From contig CAJMMQ010000022.1 in the NCBI GenBank assembly GCA_905214625.1, positions 1-39,412 of the forward strand: 39,412 nt of DNA, read 5' to 3'. Below the pieces are notes generated by a model. The model worked only from the letters and a program-made list of their open reading frames with translations, was not told the DNA's origin and made no database searches. Made by a program: the position numbers and the translations under genes. Shown piece after piece: positions 16,408 through 24,528 of this stretch (position 1 is the stretch's first letter; each line of letters starts with the position of its first letter). The DNA is from an uncultured bacterium (GTDB lineage: Bacteria; Bacteroidota; Bacteroidia; Bacteroidales; Bacteroidaceae).

Positions 16408-16495
16408 GTAAAAGGCTACCTTTTACAAGGCGAAAGGGCACCTTTTGCAGGGCAAAATACGGCTAAACGCATGGCAAAATGCGGCAAATATGGCG
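16408..16495. repeat. 22-bp dyad array, copy 3 (4 units, last two degenerate)
   Basis: Units start at 16408, 16430, 16452 and 16474. Unit 1 is a perfect 8-3-8 palindrome, GTAAAAGG-CTA-CCTTTTAC; unit 2 is GCGAAAGG-GCA-CCTTTTGC. Units 3 and 4 keep the GCAAAAT-CGGC left half but have lost the right half. The 22-bp spacing is kept throughout. Confidence 0.8.
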
Positions 16496-16744
16496 GTGAA
16501 AAGCTGTGGAAAACGGCAGGAAAAGCGATGAAACGGGGAAAAAGCGGACATAAACTGCTGTATGGAAGGTTATAAAAAGAGCAGCAGAATTTCTATAACG
16601 CGATTTTGTTTTGTAAAGAAACAGGAAAACACAAGAGTTAAAAAAACGAAAGGCGGCAGCCAGTCCGGGCGTATTGGCACGATGAAACCGCAAGAAAAAC
16701 GGCTCAACAAGGCCACTGAACAGAGCCATATTGAGCCGTTATGT

Positions 16745-17398
16745 CTACAGATAGAGCACGCTCTCGTTGCCCATGTTGAACAGCAAGTCGAGTATGCTGA
16801 GGTTGGGCAGAAAGCCGTGGCGCTGCTCATACACCTGATAATATCTCGCAGGAACGAACATGGGGTCGGCCATACTGTGCTTGGGGCGGATAACTTCGCG
16901 GTAGTCGTCAACGCCCAAGCCTTCAGTATCGTCGTGCGCAACAAACTCTGTTGTCGGCTCTATATGCGGCTCTATGTCGATGAGTTCGCACATTTTGGCA
17001 CATATCTCCATGTTGAAGTCGTAAAGAAAAGTCCACTTTTTCTCGAAAAACGGCCTTATGTCGTCGGCATAATACTCAAAAAAGGGCGACTCGCCGTAGG
17101 CACTCATCAGCGCGTTCCAGTGAATGTGGCGCCAGTTGCCGTGGTCGCTTATGCGCACATCCTTCATCAGGCATTTAGGCGGCAGCCCCGAAGCATCGGG
17201 CGCAACATCGCCTGCCGTGCGCTCAACGGGCACCGTAAGGGCCTGCAGTCCGTTGGCCGTGGCTATCACGCAGCGGTTGCGGTAGGTCTGTTTGATGAAA
17301 CTGTCGTAAGCCTCAACCTTCACCTTGTCGTAGCGGTTGAGTTTCTGATACCATTGTACGGGGCCGAAATAGGCCGATGAAAGCAGTGCTTCTGACAT
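16745..17398 (-). CDS. WbqC-like family protein
   Basis: This 217-residue protein matches the WbqC family, which is found beside sugar-biosynthesis or envelope genes and has no settled reaction. The N-terminal LLSSAYFGPVQWYQKL is the family's conserved opening. Further conserved parts are the WRHIHWNALMSAYGESPFFEYY block in mid-protein, with its run of aromatic and His residues, and LSILDLLFNMG near the C-terminus. It is the last gene of dapB-lepB-lepB2-wbqC, an order seen in many Bacteroidetes, with gaps of about 150-220 bp. The constant pairing with signal peptidase genes suggests an envelope role, but that is inference. Confidence 0.85.
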   Translation of the reverse strand: MSEALLSSAYFGPVQWYQKLNRYDKVKVEAYDSFIKQTYRNRCVIATANGLQALTVPVERTAGDVAPDASGLPPKCLMKDVRISDHGNWRHIHWNALMSAYGESPFFEYYADDIRPFFEKKWTFLYDFNMEICAKMCELIDIEPHIEPTTEFVAHDDTEGLGVDDYREVIRPKHSMADPMFVPARYYQVYEQRHGFLPNLSILDLLFNMGNESVLYL

Positions 17399-17551
17399 GA
17401 TATAGGGTGGATTTGTTGTTTATCTAAATGTTTGCGGTTATCTTAATGCGCCATTCCAACGCTCTGCCTTACACACGGCTAAGCACATCTACGCCGCCGT
17501 AAGACATAAAAGACGGCACACGGCATAGGGCACACGGCGTAAAAACATGGC

Positions 17552-18244
17552 TCATCCGGCAGGCTTGTTTATCACCTGCATGTTGCGTCCGGGGCGCAGG
17601 CACTCGTAGAACGGCAGCGACGCGTCTACCGAATAAAGCAGCATTGTAACCTTTCCTATGACATGTGTCTCGGGAACGAAGCCGAAATAGCGCGAGTCGC
17701 ACGGCTCCGACGGGCGGCCTGAGCTGAACCAGTAATAATCTTTAGTAAAGGCGGCGCAGCGCGTCTCCTTGCCGTCAAGCATAAGGCGGCCGCCGGAAAC
17801 CTCAGCCTTGCGCCCCTCATACCTATTATATAAGAAGCACAGCAGCCGCATGTTGCTGTCGTTAATCTTAACGATGTGACCCTTGCCAGGCACAACAAGC
17901 CTTACGCCGTCGGCCATGACGGTGTCACCGGGCACGCCCGTACAATAGCAGGCGCTTACAGGAAGACTTGTAAAGGGAACGGATGAGTCGGCCGGACAGT
18001 TGAAGGCCACGAGGTCGCCGCGCTCAACCGGCGACGGCATCCAGCGCGTATATCTGAAGTAAGGACCACCGCCCGTGCGCAGGCCATAGCTCCACCTGTT
18101 TACCAGCACGCGGTCGCCGCTGACGAAACAGGGTTCAAGCCCTGAGCCGCTGACCGTATAAACGGTAAACACCAATGCGCGGAAAGCCAACATCAGCAAG
18201 ATTGTGACTATCAACGCCATCACAAACTTGAACGCACTCTTCAT
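17552..18244 (-). CDS. Signal peptidase I homologue lacking both catalytic residues
   Basis: This 230-residue protein is of the S26 fold with an N-terminal membrane helix (about 5-30). It aligns without gaps to the neighbouring LepB over 29 residues (from VYTV to SYGLR), sharing GD-x-x-x-V-x-x-x-SYG-x-R. At the nucleophile position (LepB S99) it has G35, in SGSGLEP. At the general-base position (LepB K251 in KRCVGLPG) it has C99, in CYCTGVPGD. The GDN box is also changed (SSGRPSEP), while DSRYFGFVPETHVIGK is kept. It is therefore probably a pseudoprotease that folds normally and may bind signal peptides or LepB. S34, one residue off, could act only with a local shift. It lies between lepB and wbqC. 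Confidence 0.88.
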   Translation of the reverse strand: MKSAFKFVMALIVTILLMLAFRALVFTVYTVSGSGLEPCFVSGDRVLVNRWSYGLRTGGGPYFRYTRWMPSPVERGDLVAFNCPADSSVPFTSLPVSACYCTGVPGDTVMADGVRLVVPGKGHIVKINDSNMRLLCFLYNRYEGRKAEVSGGRLMLDGKETRCAAFTKDYYWFSSGRPSEPCDSRYFGFVPETHVIGKVTMLLYSVDASLPFYECLRPGRNMQVINKPAG

Positions 18245-18454
18245 AGTCCTTTAAATTAAGAATTATGAACTAAGAGTAAAGAAGCAAGGCGCAAGCCTGT
18301 CAAGTCGGCGCGCCCCTTCCCTATTTACGTCCCCGACGGCACGGCAGAAATACCGGCAACGGCGGCCCGGAAACGTTATTCAATGGCGGGCAAAGTGCCT
18401 GAACGGCCTGCGCCTTGCTCCGGCTCTTAATCCGATATTCTTAATATGTCACTT

Positions 18455-19891
18455 TTATTTTATGTTATCAACAAAACGGAACAGTCTGCTCCAGCGCACC
18501 TTTGAGAATCCGCTGCGGTCAGGGTCGCTGCTCCACCAGATGAATATAGGCTTGCCCACGATGTGGTCTTCAGGCACAAAGCCCCAGTAGCGCGAGTCGG
18601 CCGAGTTGTGGCGGTTGTCGCCCATCATCCAGTAATAGTCCATCTTGAACGTGTACTTGTCTGTCTGCTTGCCGTTAATGTATATCTTTCCGTTCTTCAC
18701 TTCAAGACTGTTGCCCTCATACACACGTATCGGGCGCTCGTAAACGGCAATGTTGTTCATGTTCAGAGTTACGGTCTTGCCCTTCTGCGGAATCCAAACC
18801 GGACCGTAGTTGTCGCGCGTCCATCCCGTATTTGCATTCAGCGGATAGATGTCTCCCACGGTAGCATCAGTGTTAAGCGTTATGCTCGCCACAATGTCGC
18901 GGCGCTTCGCCAATACCTTTGCAGCCCTCTTTGTCAGCGGCATGTAGCCGTATTGGTTAAGACTTGCAAGGTCTTCCATGCTTATTCCGAGCTCATACAT
19001 CAGGTCGTCGGGCAGCGGTTGAATCAGCTTCACATAGTATGTGTACTGCACATTGTCGGGTTCCTTGTTGGGCTTGCCGTCGAGATACACTATGCGGTTC
19101 TTTATCTGGAGCGTCTGTCCGGGCAGACCCACGCAGCGCTTTACATAGTTTTCGCGGCGGTCAACGGGCCTTGATATTATCGAACCGAACTCCTGATGGT
19201 TGTCGAGGATGTAGTTTCGTCCTATGTTATACACCCTGTTGTACCAGTCGCGCTGCTGCTGAGGGGTCAGCTTCGACAGGTCTGGATGGTCCATTATCAG
19301 CTGGCTGCCGTAAGAGTAGCACATCTGATAATAGTCGGCAGCCTGAAACTGCGGGTTAGACACGAGCGTGTCGCCGGCCGGATAGTTGAACACAACGATG
19401 TCGTTCAGCTCAACCTTGCCAAGACCTTTAACGCGGCGATAGTCCCACTGCGGCCATTCTATATACGACTTGCAGCCGAACACTGGCAGCGTGTGCTGTG
19501 TGAGCGGCATGGTGAGGGGCGTCTGCGGTATGCGCGGACCATAGCTTACCTTGCTCACAAAGAGGTAGTCGCCGGTGAGAAGCGACTTCTCGAGCGACGA
19601 AGAAGGTATCACATAGTTCTGGAAGAAGAACAGGTTGATGAAATAGACGGCCACGAGTGCGAACACCAGGGCGTCTACCCACGACATTATGAAGCGCACG
19701 GGGCGTTCAGAGTCGCGCCACCACTGCCACCGTATCTTCTTTGTTATGTACACGTCGAAGATGAACGGAACCACGATGAGTCCCCACCAGCTCTTAACCC
19801 AAAGCAGGAACAACAGGTAAAGCAGCGTGACAACAACAAACTTTGTCCACTGCACTTTCATATTAAGTCTTTTCTTTTCTTTGTCAATCAT
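18455..19891 (-). CDS. lepB: Signal peptidase I (large Bacteroidetes form)
   Basis: This membrane protease removes signal peptides from exported proteins on the outer face of the inner membrane. The 478-residue protein has hydrophobic helices at about 17-47 and 70-90, then the catalytic S26 domain. Nucleophile S99 sits in VIPSSSLEKSL, and general base K251 in NYVKRCVGLPG. The C-terminal box is GDNRHNSADSRYWGFVPEDHIVGK. The insert of about 140 residues between S99 and K251, and another before the last box, explain the large size and are typical of Bacteroidetes LepB. The start is 19891 or, ten residues in, 19861. It lies 220 bp after dapB and 210 bp before the inactive paralogue. Confidence 0.95.
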   Translation of the reverse strand: MIDKEKKRLNMKVQWTKFVVVTLLYLLFLLWVKSWWGLIVVPFIFDVYITKKIRWQWWRDSERPVRFIMSWVDALVFALVAVYFINLFFFQNYVIPSSSLEKSLLTGDYLFVSKVSYGPRIPQTPLTMPLTQHTLPVFGCKSYIEWPQWDYRRVKGLGKVELNDIVVFNYPAGDTLVSNPQFQAADYYQMCYSYGSQLIMDHPDLSKLTPQQQRDWYNRVYNIGRNYILDNHQEFGSIISRPVDRRENYVKRCVGLPGQTLQIKNRIVYLDGKPNKEPDNVQYTYYVKLIQPLPDDLMYELGISMEDLASLNQYGYMPLTKRAAKVLAKRRDIVASITLNTDATVGDIYPLNANTGWTRDNYGPVWIPQKGKTVTLNMNNIAVYERPIRVYEGNSLEVKNGKIYINGKQTDKYTFKMDYYWMMGDNRHNSADSRYWGFVPEDHIVGKPIFIWWSSDPDRSGFSKVRWSRLFRFVDNIK

Positions 19892-19910
19892 TGGTGTAAA
19901 TATTTTTTAT

Positions 19911-20107
19911 GTAGTAGTTAAAGGAGTTAGAAGTAGTTATCGCCGTACAAGTACGGCTTAGGAGTTAAAGTCATTACTCTTGAGGATAACCTCTGTTATA
20001 ACAAATCATGCCATGCTCTGACTGACACCTACAGCCGTCAAAACTAATGACTTTAACTACTGAGCAGGCACAGCCTGCAATAACTTCTTTAACTAATTTA
20101 ACTCCTT
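19911..20107. repeat. Hairpin-mosaic repeat, copy A (between dapB and lepB)
   Basis: This is a long imperfect inverted repeat. The left arm (19911-19975) carries AGTTAAAGGAGTTA, GTAGTTATC and AGTTAAAGTCATTA. The right arm (20045-20107) carries their complements, including TAATGACTTTAACTACT and TTTAACTCCTT. Each arm has a small inserted hairpin: GCCGTAC-AA-GTACGGC (19942-19957) and GCAGGC-ACA-GCCTGC (20064-20078). The central 70 bp is unrelated. It resembles copy B at 27815. Confidence 0.8.
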
Positions 20108-20111
20108 GAAT

Positions 20112-20867
20112 TTAAAACTTAAACATATCACTTATCGTCAGCAGTCCGCTGTGCTGTGCCGTATATTCGGCGGCGAGCACTGCGCCGAGGGCAAAGCCCT
20201 TGCGCGAATGGGCGTCGTGAGTGATGCTTATGCAGTCGGCCTCGCTGTCGTATGTAACGGTGTGTATGCCAGGCACCTCGCCGCGGCGCACCGAGTCTAT
20301 GCGCAACTCGCTGCCGGCACAGCTGGCAGAGCCTTCAACATGGCCGTCGGGAGCAGTAAGAGTGCCCTTCACCCAGCTGTCTTTGCGGTCGAGGTTGTCT
20401 ATTATCTCCTCTGCCAGAGTTATGGCCGTGCCGCTCGGAGCGTCGAGCTTGTGCACATGGTGAGTCTCCTCCATCGTCACCGAATACTGCGGGAAGCCGT
20501 TCATTATCTTTGCCAGATAACGGTTGACGGCCGAGAATATGGCCACGCCGATGCTGAAGTTAGAGGCCCAGAAAAGGGTCTGCCCGCCTTCAGTACACAT
20601 CTTTCTGACATCGTCGCCGTGGTCTTTCATCCAGCCTGTAGAGCCCGACACCACCTTGACATTATGGGCAAAAGCCCGGAGATAGTTGCCGTAGGCGGCA
20701 GTGGGACTGGTGAACTCTATCGCCACATCAGCCGAGGCAAAGGCCTCGCTGTCAAAGTCCTGCTGATTGTCGACGTCAATTATACTTACAATTTGGTGGC
20801 CACGGCCAAGGGCTATCTGCTCAATCATCTTGCCCATCTTGCCATAGCCGATAAGAGCTATTTTCAT
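20112..20867 (-). CDS. dapB: 4-hydroxy-tetrahydrodipicolinate reductase
   Basis: This enzyme reduces 4-hydroxy-tetrahydrodipicolinate with NAD(P)H in the lysine and diaminopimelate pathway. From the ATG at 20867 the protein has 251 residues and opens with KIALIGYGKMGK, the Rossmann GxGxxG loop. Further motifs are IEFTSPTA (cofactor loop), VVSGSTGW, FWASNFSIGVAIFSAV, the HHVHKLDAPSGTA stretch with the catalytic His and Lys, and RRGEVPGIHTV. An in-frame start at 20969 would lie upstream of the promoter and add 34 non-conserved residues, so it is rejected. It heads dapB-lepB-lepB2-wbqC, preceded by a full promoter at 20894-20924. Confidence 0.96.
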   Translation of the reverse strand: MKIALIGYGKMGKMIEQIALGRGHQIVSIIDVDNQQDFDSEAFASADVAIEFTSPTAAYGNYLRAFAHNVKVVSGSTGWMKDHGDDVRKMCTEGGQTLFWASNFSIGVAIFSAVNRYLAKIMNGFPQYSVTMEETHHVHKLDAPSGTAITLAEEIIDNLDRKDSWVKGTLTAPDGHVEGSASCAGSELRIDSVRRGEVPGIHTVTYDSEADCISITHDAHSRKGFALGAVLAAEYTAQHSGLLTISDMFKF

Positions 20868-20893
20868 AATTAAATCGCGATTTAAATCATCTG

Positions 20894-20924
20894 CAAAGAT
20901 AACATAAGTCGGAGAGAAAACAAA
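20894..20924 (-). promoter_or_regulatory. Promoter of the dapB operon
   Basis: On the minus strand TTTG (20921-20924), a 19-bp spacer and TATCTTTG (20894-20901) form a full Bacteroidetes promoter with a leader of about 20-25 nt. Confidence 0.8.
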
Positions 20925-21388
20925 ATAAAAGAGTTTTTTTAAGTCCACATAACTTATTTTTACCTGCACACGGCCACATGCAAACTCAAATACGGCACTT
21001 CCAAAGCATATCTCAACGACCAGAAAAGTGCATGACGACAGCCCAAAGGCACGCTCTGCCGACGATTCTGAGGGGCATCGGTACAGCAGCTGAAAGAGCC
21101 TTTACGGCCATTCTTGTAACACACTGACATCCAACGTGTTACAAAAGGCCGTCTTTTAGCTTCTAAAAGGTGCCCTTTTACAGTGCAAAACATGGCCTTT
21201 TAGAACACGAAACACGGCCTTTTAGAAAACATGCGGTATGAGGCTATGACGTATGACACAAAAAATAATATAAAAGCAGACGTGCCGCATGATTATACCG
21301 ACCAATCATTAATTTTCACGAAAACGCTCAACAAAACTTTATCTAATCAAAAAGTTTAGCTCAAAAGGTGTAATTATTGTTAAAAAAA
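20925..21388. other. Divergent intergenic region between dapB and PCMD gene
   Basis: No credible gene. It holds 22-bp array copy 4 with its flanking inverted repeat (21115-21228) roughly in the middle, and AT-rich sequence on both sides leading to the two divergent promoters. Confidence 0.5.
21115..21228. repeat. 22-bp dyad array, copy 4 (flanking inverted repeat plus 4 units)
   Basis: TGTAACAC (21115-21122) pairs perfectly with GTGTTACA (21136-21143) around ACTGACATCCAAC. Four 22-bp units follow at 21141, 21163, 21185 and 21207. Unit 2 centres on AAAAGG-TGC-CCTTTT. The 30 bases 21143-21172 are identical to 30689-30718 in copy 6. Confidence 0.87.
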
Positions 21389-21420
21389 TTTGGTCTGCTT
21401 TATTTTTTAGAATATCTTTG
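21389..21420 (+). promoter_or_regulatory. Promoter of the PCMD/beta-barrel/calycin operon
   Basis: TTTG (21389-21392), a 20-bp spacer and TATCTTTG (21413-21420) match the Bacteroidetes consensus exactly. The ATG at 21450 leaves a leader of about 23 nt. Confidence 0.85.
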
Positions 21421-21449
21421 CAAGATATTAAACTATATCCGTATCATAG

Positions 21450-22586
21450 ATGAAGTTATCCAACATACTTCTAAGTATTGCCGTATGCAGCTCCCTTACA
21501 TCATGTTTTAAGGACGAGCCGCTCAACGCTGAGTGCGACATCGAACAGGCATACGTGCACACCGACAATCCTTCAGAAATATTTTTCGCGGCAAGCGACA
21601 CGCTGGTCAACGTGCCATCGGAGCTAACCAACATAACTTTCAACGTTAAAGTTGGTGCCGACCTTACAAACATGGCACCCATATTCAGGCTGACCGAAGG
21701 CGCTACGATAGAGCCGGCAAACGGTTCGGCCCACGACTTCAGCGACGGCAAGACCGTTACTTATAAGGTTACGTCGCAGGACGGACAGTGGAGCAGGACA
21801 TACGTGGTGGCCTTCAAGGCGCAGGTCTCTGTCGGAAAGTACGACTTCGAGAACTTCCGCACTACCCAAGGCTCGGCCGGTGGCGAGTATTATGAATGGA
21901 GCGATCTCAGCAAAACAGGCGAATGGATGGGCAACTGGGCCACGGGTAACCCCGGATTCAACATCAGCATGAGCAGTGCCGGAGCCTACGATTACCCCAC
22001 GGTGCCATATAACGACGGATATTACGGCTCTGCCGTTAAACTCGAGACGCGCAGCACCGGGCCGCTTGGCGAACTTGTCAACATGCGCATTGCCGCCGGC
22101 AACCTCTTTATCGGCTACTTCGACGTAAGCAAGGCGCTTACAAGCACGCTGAAAGCCACCAACTTCGGACTGCCATTCGACCGCAAACCGCTACGCTTCA
22201 CCGGACATTATCAGTATACTCCGGGCAGCATGTTAATGGATAAATACGGAAACGAAATACCCGGGAAAACAGATCAGGGCGACATCTATGCCGTGTTCTA
22301 CCGCAACCACGACAGCGCAGGCAAACCCGTCATGCTATATGGCGACGACGTGCTGACCAACACCAACATCGTGGCTATAGCAAGGCTCGGCGCAGTAAAG
22401 GCAACTGACGGATGGACACCCTTCGACATCAATTTTGAATACACCGGCGAAATAGACCCCGCCGAACTGGCCAACAGAGGCTACAATCTGGCCGTGGTGT
22501 TCTCGTCGAGCATTGACGGAGCGTCGTTCTGCGGAGCAATAGGCAGCACGCTGATAGTGGATGAAGTTGAAGTAGTCTGCGAATAA
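21450..22586 (+). CDS. PCMD domain-containing lipoprotein
   Basis: This 378-residue protein has a lipoprotein signal peptide with lipobox LTSC (Cys at residue 19) and should sit on the outer membrane. The N-terminal part (about 25-125) looks like an Ig-type beta domain, with repeated V-T-Y and F-x-V-K strands. The larger C-terminal part (about 130-375) fits the PCMD family: YDFENF-TTQGSAGGEYYEWSD, aromatic and Gly-rich strands, LRFTGHYQYTPG, GDIYAVFYRN and STLIVDEVEV at the end. PCMD is a putative carbohydrate-binding or carbohydrate-metabolism domain common in gut Bacteroidetes; its ligand is unknown. It heads an operon with a beta-barrel protein and a calycin-like protein. Confidence 0.82.
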   Translation: MKLSNILLSIAVCSSLTSCFKDEPLNAECDIEQAYVHTDNPSEIFFAASDTLVNVPSELTNITFNVKVGADLTNMAPIFRLTEGATIEPANGSAHDFSDGKTVTYKVTSQDGQWSRTYVVAFKAQVSVGKYDFENFRTTQGSAGGEYYEWSDLSKTGEWMGNWATGNPGFNISMSSAGAYDYPTVPYNDGYYGSAVKLETRSTGPLGELVNMRIAAGNLFIGYFDVSKALTSTLKATNFGLPFDRKPLRFTGHYQYTPGSMLMDKYGNEIPGKTDQGDIYAVFYRNHDSAGKPVMLYGDDVLTNTNIVAIARLGAVKATDGWTPFDINFEYTGEIDPAELANRGYNLAVVFSSSIDGASFCGAIGSTLIVDEVEVVCE

Positions 22587-22600
22587 ACAACCGAATAGTC

Positions 22601-23353
22601 ATGAAAAAAACATTTATAACATTAGTCCTGACCGCCCTTACAGCCTCTACGGCCCTCGGAGCAGGCATATTCGACAATCTTGTTTACAACCTGCGCTTCG
22701 GCTACAGCGTGGGAGGAACGGCCCCCATTGGCATGCCCGCCTCGATAAGAAGCCTCGACAGCTACAAGCTGGAGCCAAACTTCTCGCTCGGACTGGGAGT
22801 ATATAAACCGCTGTCGGAACGCTGGGGCCTCACCACCGGACTGCATATAGAGAACAAGGGAATGAATATCGACGCAACCGTAAAGAACTACCACATGGCC
22901 ATTGTGCGCGGAGGACAGAGGCTCGAAGGACAGTTCACCGGCCACAACGCATCTGAAGTGGAGATGTGGATGCTCACACTGCCGCTGCAGGCCACCTATG
23001 CCATAAACGACAAAGTGCATATCAAGCTTGGCCCTTACATGTCGTACGTAAGATCTCACACCTTCCGCGGATATGCCTACGACGGCTACCTGCGGGTAGG
23101 CGACCCTACAGGTGCCAAGGTAGAACTTGGCTCCGACGACGGCAGCCGCGGCACATACGACTTCAGCGACGACATGCGCAACCTGCAATTCGGCATGATG
23201 CTTGGAGCTGAATGGTACTTCTACAAACGCTGGGGAGCCTTTGCCGACCTGTCATGGGGCTTCACCGGAATATTTAAAAAAGATTTTAATACAATAGAAC
23301 AGACGCTTTATCCGATTTACGGAACAATAGGTGTATCATACAGAATAAAGTAA
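22601..23353 (+). CDS. Outer-membrane beta-barrel protein (PorT-like)
   Basis: This 250-residue protein has a signal peptide ending near STALGA (about residue 21) and then alternating amphipathic beta strands. Examples are YNLRFGYSVG, FSLGLGVYKPL, WGLTTGLHIENKG, MLTLPLQATYAI and HIKLGPYMSYV, with a final IYGTIGVSYRIK. The aromatic near-terminal residue and short length suggest an 8-strand barrel of the type often annotated as PorT or outer-membrane beta-barrel. It starts 14 bp after the PCMD gene and is clearly co-transcribed. It may help localise or display its partner lipoprotein; that is inference. Confidence 0.82.
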   Translation: MKKTFITLVLTALTASTALGAGIFDNLVYNLRFGYSVGGTAPIGMPASIRSLDSYKLEPNFSLGLGVYKPLSERWGLTTGLHIENKGMNIDATVKNYHMAIVRGGQRLEGQFTGHNASEVEMWMLTLPLQATYAINDKVHIKLGPYMSYVRSHTFRGYAYDGYLRVGDPTGAKVELGSDDGSRGTYDFSDDMRNLQFGMMLGAEWYFYKRWGAFADLSWGFTGIFKKDFNTIEQTLYPIYGTIGVSYRIK

Positions 23354-23377
23354 TTTAATAACCAAAAAAGGAAAAAG

Positions 23378-24349
23378 ATGAAGAAAATTTTTACTATTAT
23401 TGCGCTCCTCGCACTCACTATGACAGCAGGAGCAAAGGATTTTACCGACCAGCTTGCAATCTCATTGGGCAGTGGAGAACCCACAATAACAGAAGCTACA
23501 ATATCTGTTGAAGATATTGAAGGCTCTGACGGACTCTACAACATCACGCTGAAAGACTTCTCTTTTGGAGAAGCCATGAAACTTGGCGATATCAAAATTG
23601 AAAACGTAAAAGGCAACGATGAAGAACAGAGCGGATACACTTGGTTTGAAGAGACAAAGACTTCTATAACAGTAAACATCGGCATCCCTATGTCGGCCGA
23701 GGTTACAATCAACGAAGGCAGCTACATGAAAGGCGACAAGCTCTACATGAACATGACTATCTCTGCCATGGGAATGAACATATCTGCCGTATTCGGAACA
23801 CCCGAAAGCCAGACAAAGAGCTATACAGACAATCTCGTTGTTACGGCAATGGGCAGCACAATGCCGGCTCAGCAGGCTACAATCGAAGTTACAAAGCAGT
23901 CTAACGGCAAATACACTCTTGCTCTGAAAAACTTCGAGCTTACAGGAGTTATGGCTGTCGGCACTGTAGAAATGACCGACGTTGATGCCGTTGAGGAAGA
24001 CGGAGTTGTTAAACTCAGCACCAAGCAGACTGTAACTATCAAGGACGGCGACGATCCTGAGGTTAACTGGGCACTTGAAGGCGTACCCGTAGACGTAGAC
24101 ATGACAGGTGAACTTACTGACGACAAGCTGAAAGCCGACATCAATATTCTGTACACTCTTTCACCTGAATTCAGTATGGATATTAATGTTAAGTTCGGTT
24201 ATGAATCAACAGGCATCAGCGCTCCTGTAACCAACAGCGGCGTTGAAGCTATTTACGACATCAACGGAAACAAGCTGAACAACATGAAGAAGGGCCTCAA
24301 CATACTGAAGAAGGCTGACGGAACAACCGTTAAGGTTATCAAGAAATAA
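23378..24349 (+). CDS. Calycin-like repeat protein with sorting-type C-terminus
   Basis: This 323-residue protein has a signal peptide (about 1-19) and two homologous halves. The first runs from FTDQLAISLGSGEP and YNITLKDFSFGEAMKLGDI; the second from YTDNLVVTAMGS and YTLALKNFELTGVMAVGTV. This resembles the Calycin_like domain found in tandem in Prevotella and Bacteroides proteins. The C-terminus, VEAIYDINGNKLNNMKKG followed by KADGTTVKVIKK, looks like a type IX-type sorting tail (YDxxG-x-x and a final K-V-K-K strand). It starts 24 bp after the beta-barrel gene and ends at a strong terminator. Exported, possibly surface-anchored; ligand unknown. Confidence 0.78.
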   Translation: MKKIFTIIALLALTMTAGAKDFTDQLAISLGSGEPTITEATISVEDIEGSDGLYNITLKDFSFGEAMKLGDIKIENVKGNDEEQSGYTWFEETKTSITVNIGIPMSAEVTINEGSYMKGDKLYMNMTISAMGMNISAVFGTPESQTKSYTDNLVVTAMGSTMPAQQATIEVTKQSNGKYTLALKNFELTGVMAVGTVEMTDVDAVEEDGVVKLSTKQTVTIKDGDDPEVNWALEGVPVDVDMTGELTDDKLKADINILYTLSPEFSMDINVKFGYESTGISAPVTNSGVEAIYDINGNKLNNMKKGLNILKKADGTTVKVIKK

Positions 24350-24410
24350 GGACGCGCGACAATGATTTGCGCCGCTGAAGGCGCATACTTACGGCGCTTA
24401 AAGATAAAAA

Positions 24411-24445
24411 ATCCCGTACAGGAAACATCTTGTACGGGATTTTTT
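24411..24445 (+). terminator. Intrinsic terminator of the PCMD operon
   Basis: ATCCCGTACA (24411-24420) pairs with TGTACGGGAT (24431-24440) over a 10-nt loop, flanked by A-runs and followed by TTTTT. It is strong and nearly symmetric. Confidence 0.93.
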
Positions 24446-24447
24446 CG

Positions 24448-24455
24448 TATCTTTG
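24448..24455 (+). promoter_or_regulatory. -7 element of the DUF2851 gene
   Basis: TATCTTTG starts 7 bp after the terminator stem, so one transcript ends where the next begins. The leader to the ATG at 24529 is about 68 nt. No -33 TTTG is seen. Confidence 0.6.
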
Positions 24456-24528
24456 TATTGCGCAAAAACAGGCGCAAAGGCCGCACAAAGGCCTGCAACC
24501 GACTAATACAGCATATAAAAACACGCTT

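Larger units (their letters stand above)
15942..16744. other. 803-bp gene-free intergenic region
   Basis: No open frame here has a credible start, composition or family motif. It contains the DUF3332 promoter near 15974, AT-rich sequence to about 16080, mixed sequence to 16400, and 22-bp array copy 3 (16408-16495). A purine-rich segment with repeated GGAAAA and GGGGAAAA words follows to 16560. I see no terminator hairpin near the wbqC stop. It is the longest gene-free stretch in the window and a candidate place for an unannotated RNA. Confidence 0.45.

Noticed and set aside
15963..16575. Three short open frames in the 803-bp gap
   Set aside because: They overlap one another on both strands, have no promoter or ribosome-binding signal in register, and show no recognisable domain; one runs through the 22-bp array.
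16562..17380. 272-residue open frame on the + strand
   Set aside because: It is mostly antisense to the WbqC family gene, has no motif, and starts within repeat-rich noncoding sequence.
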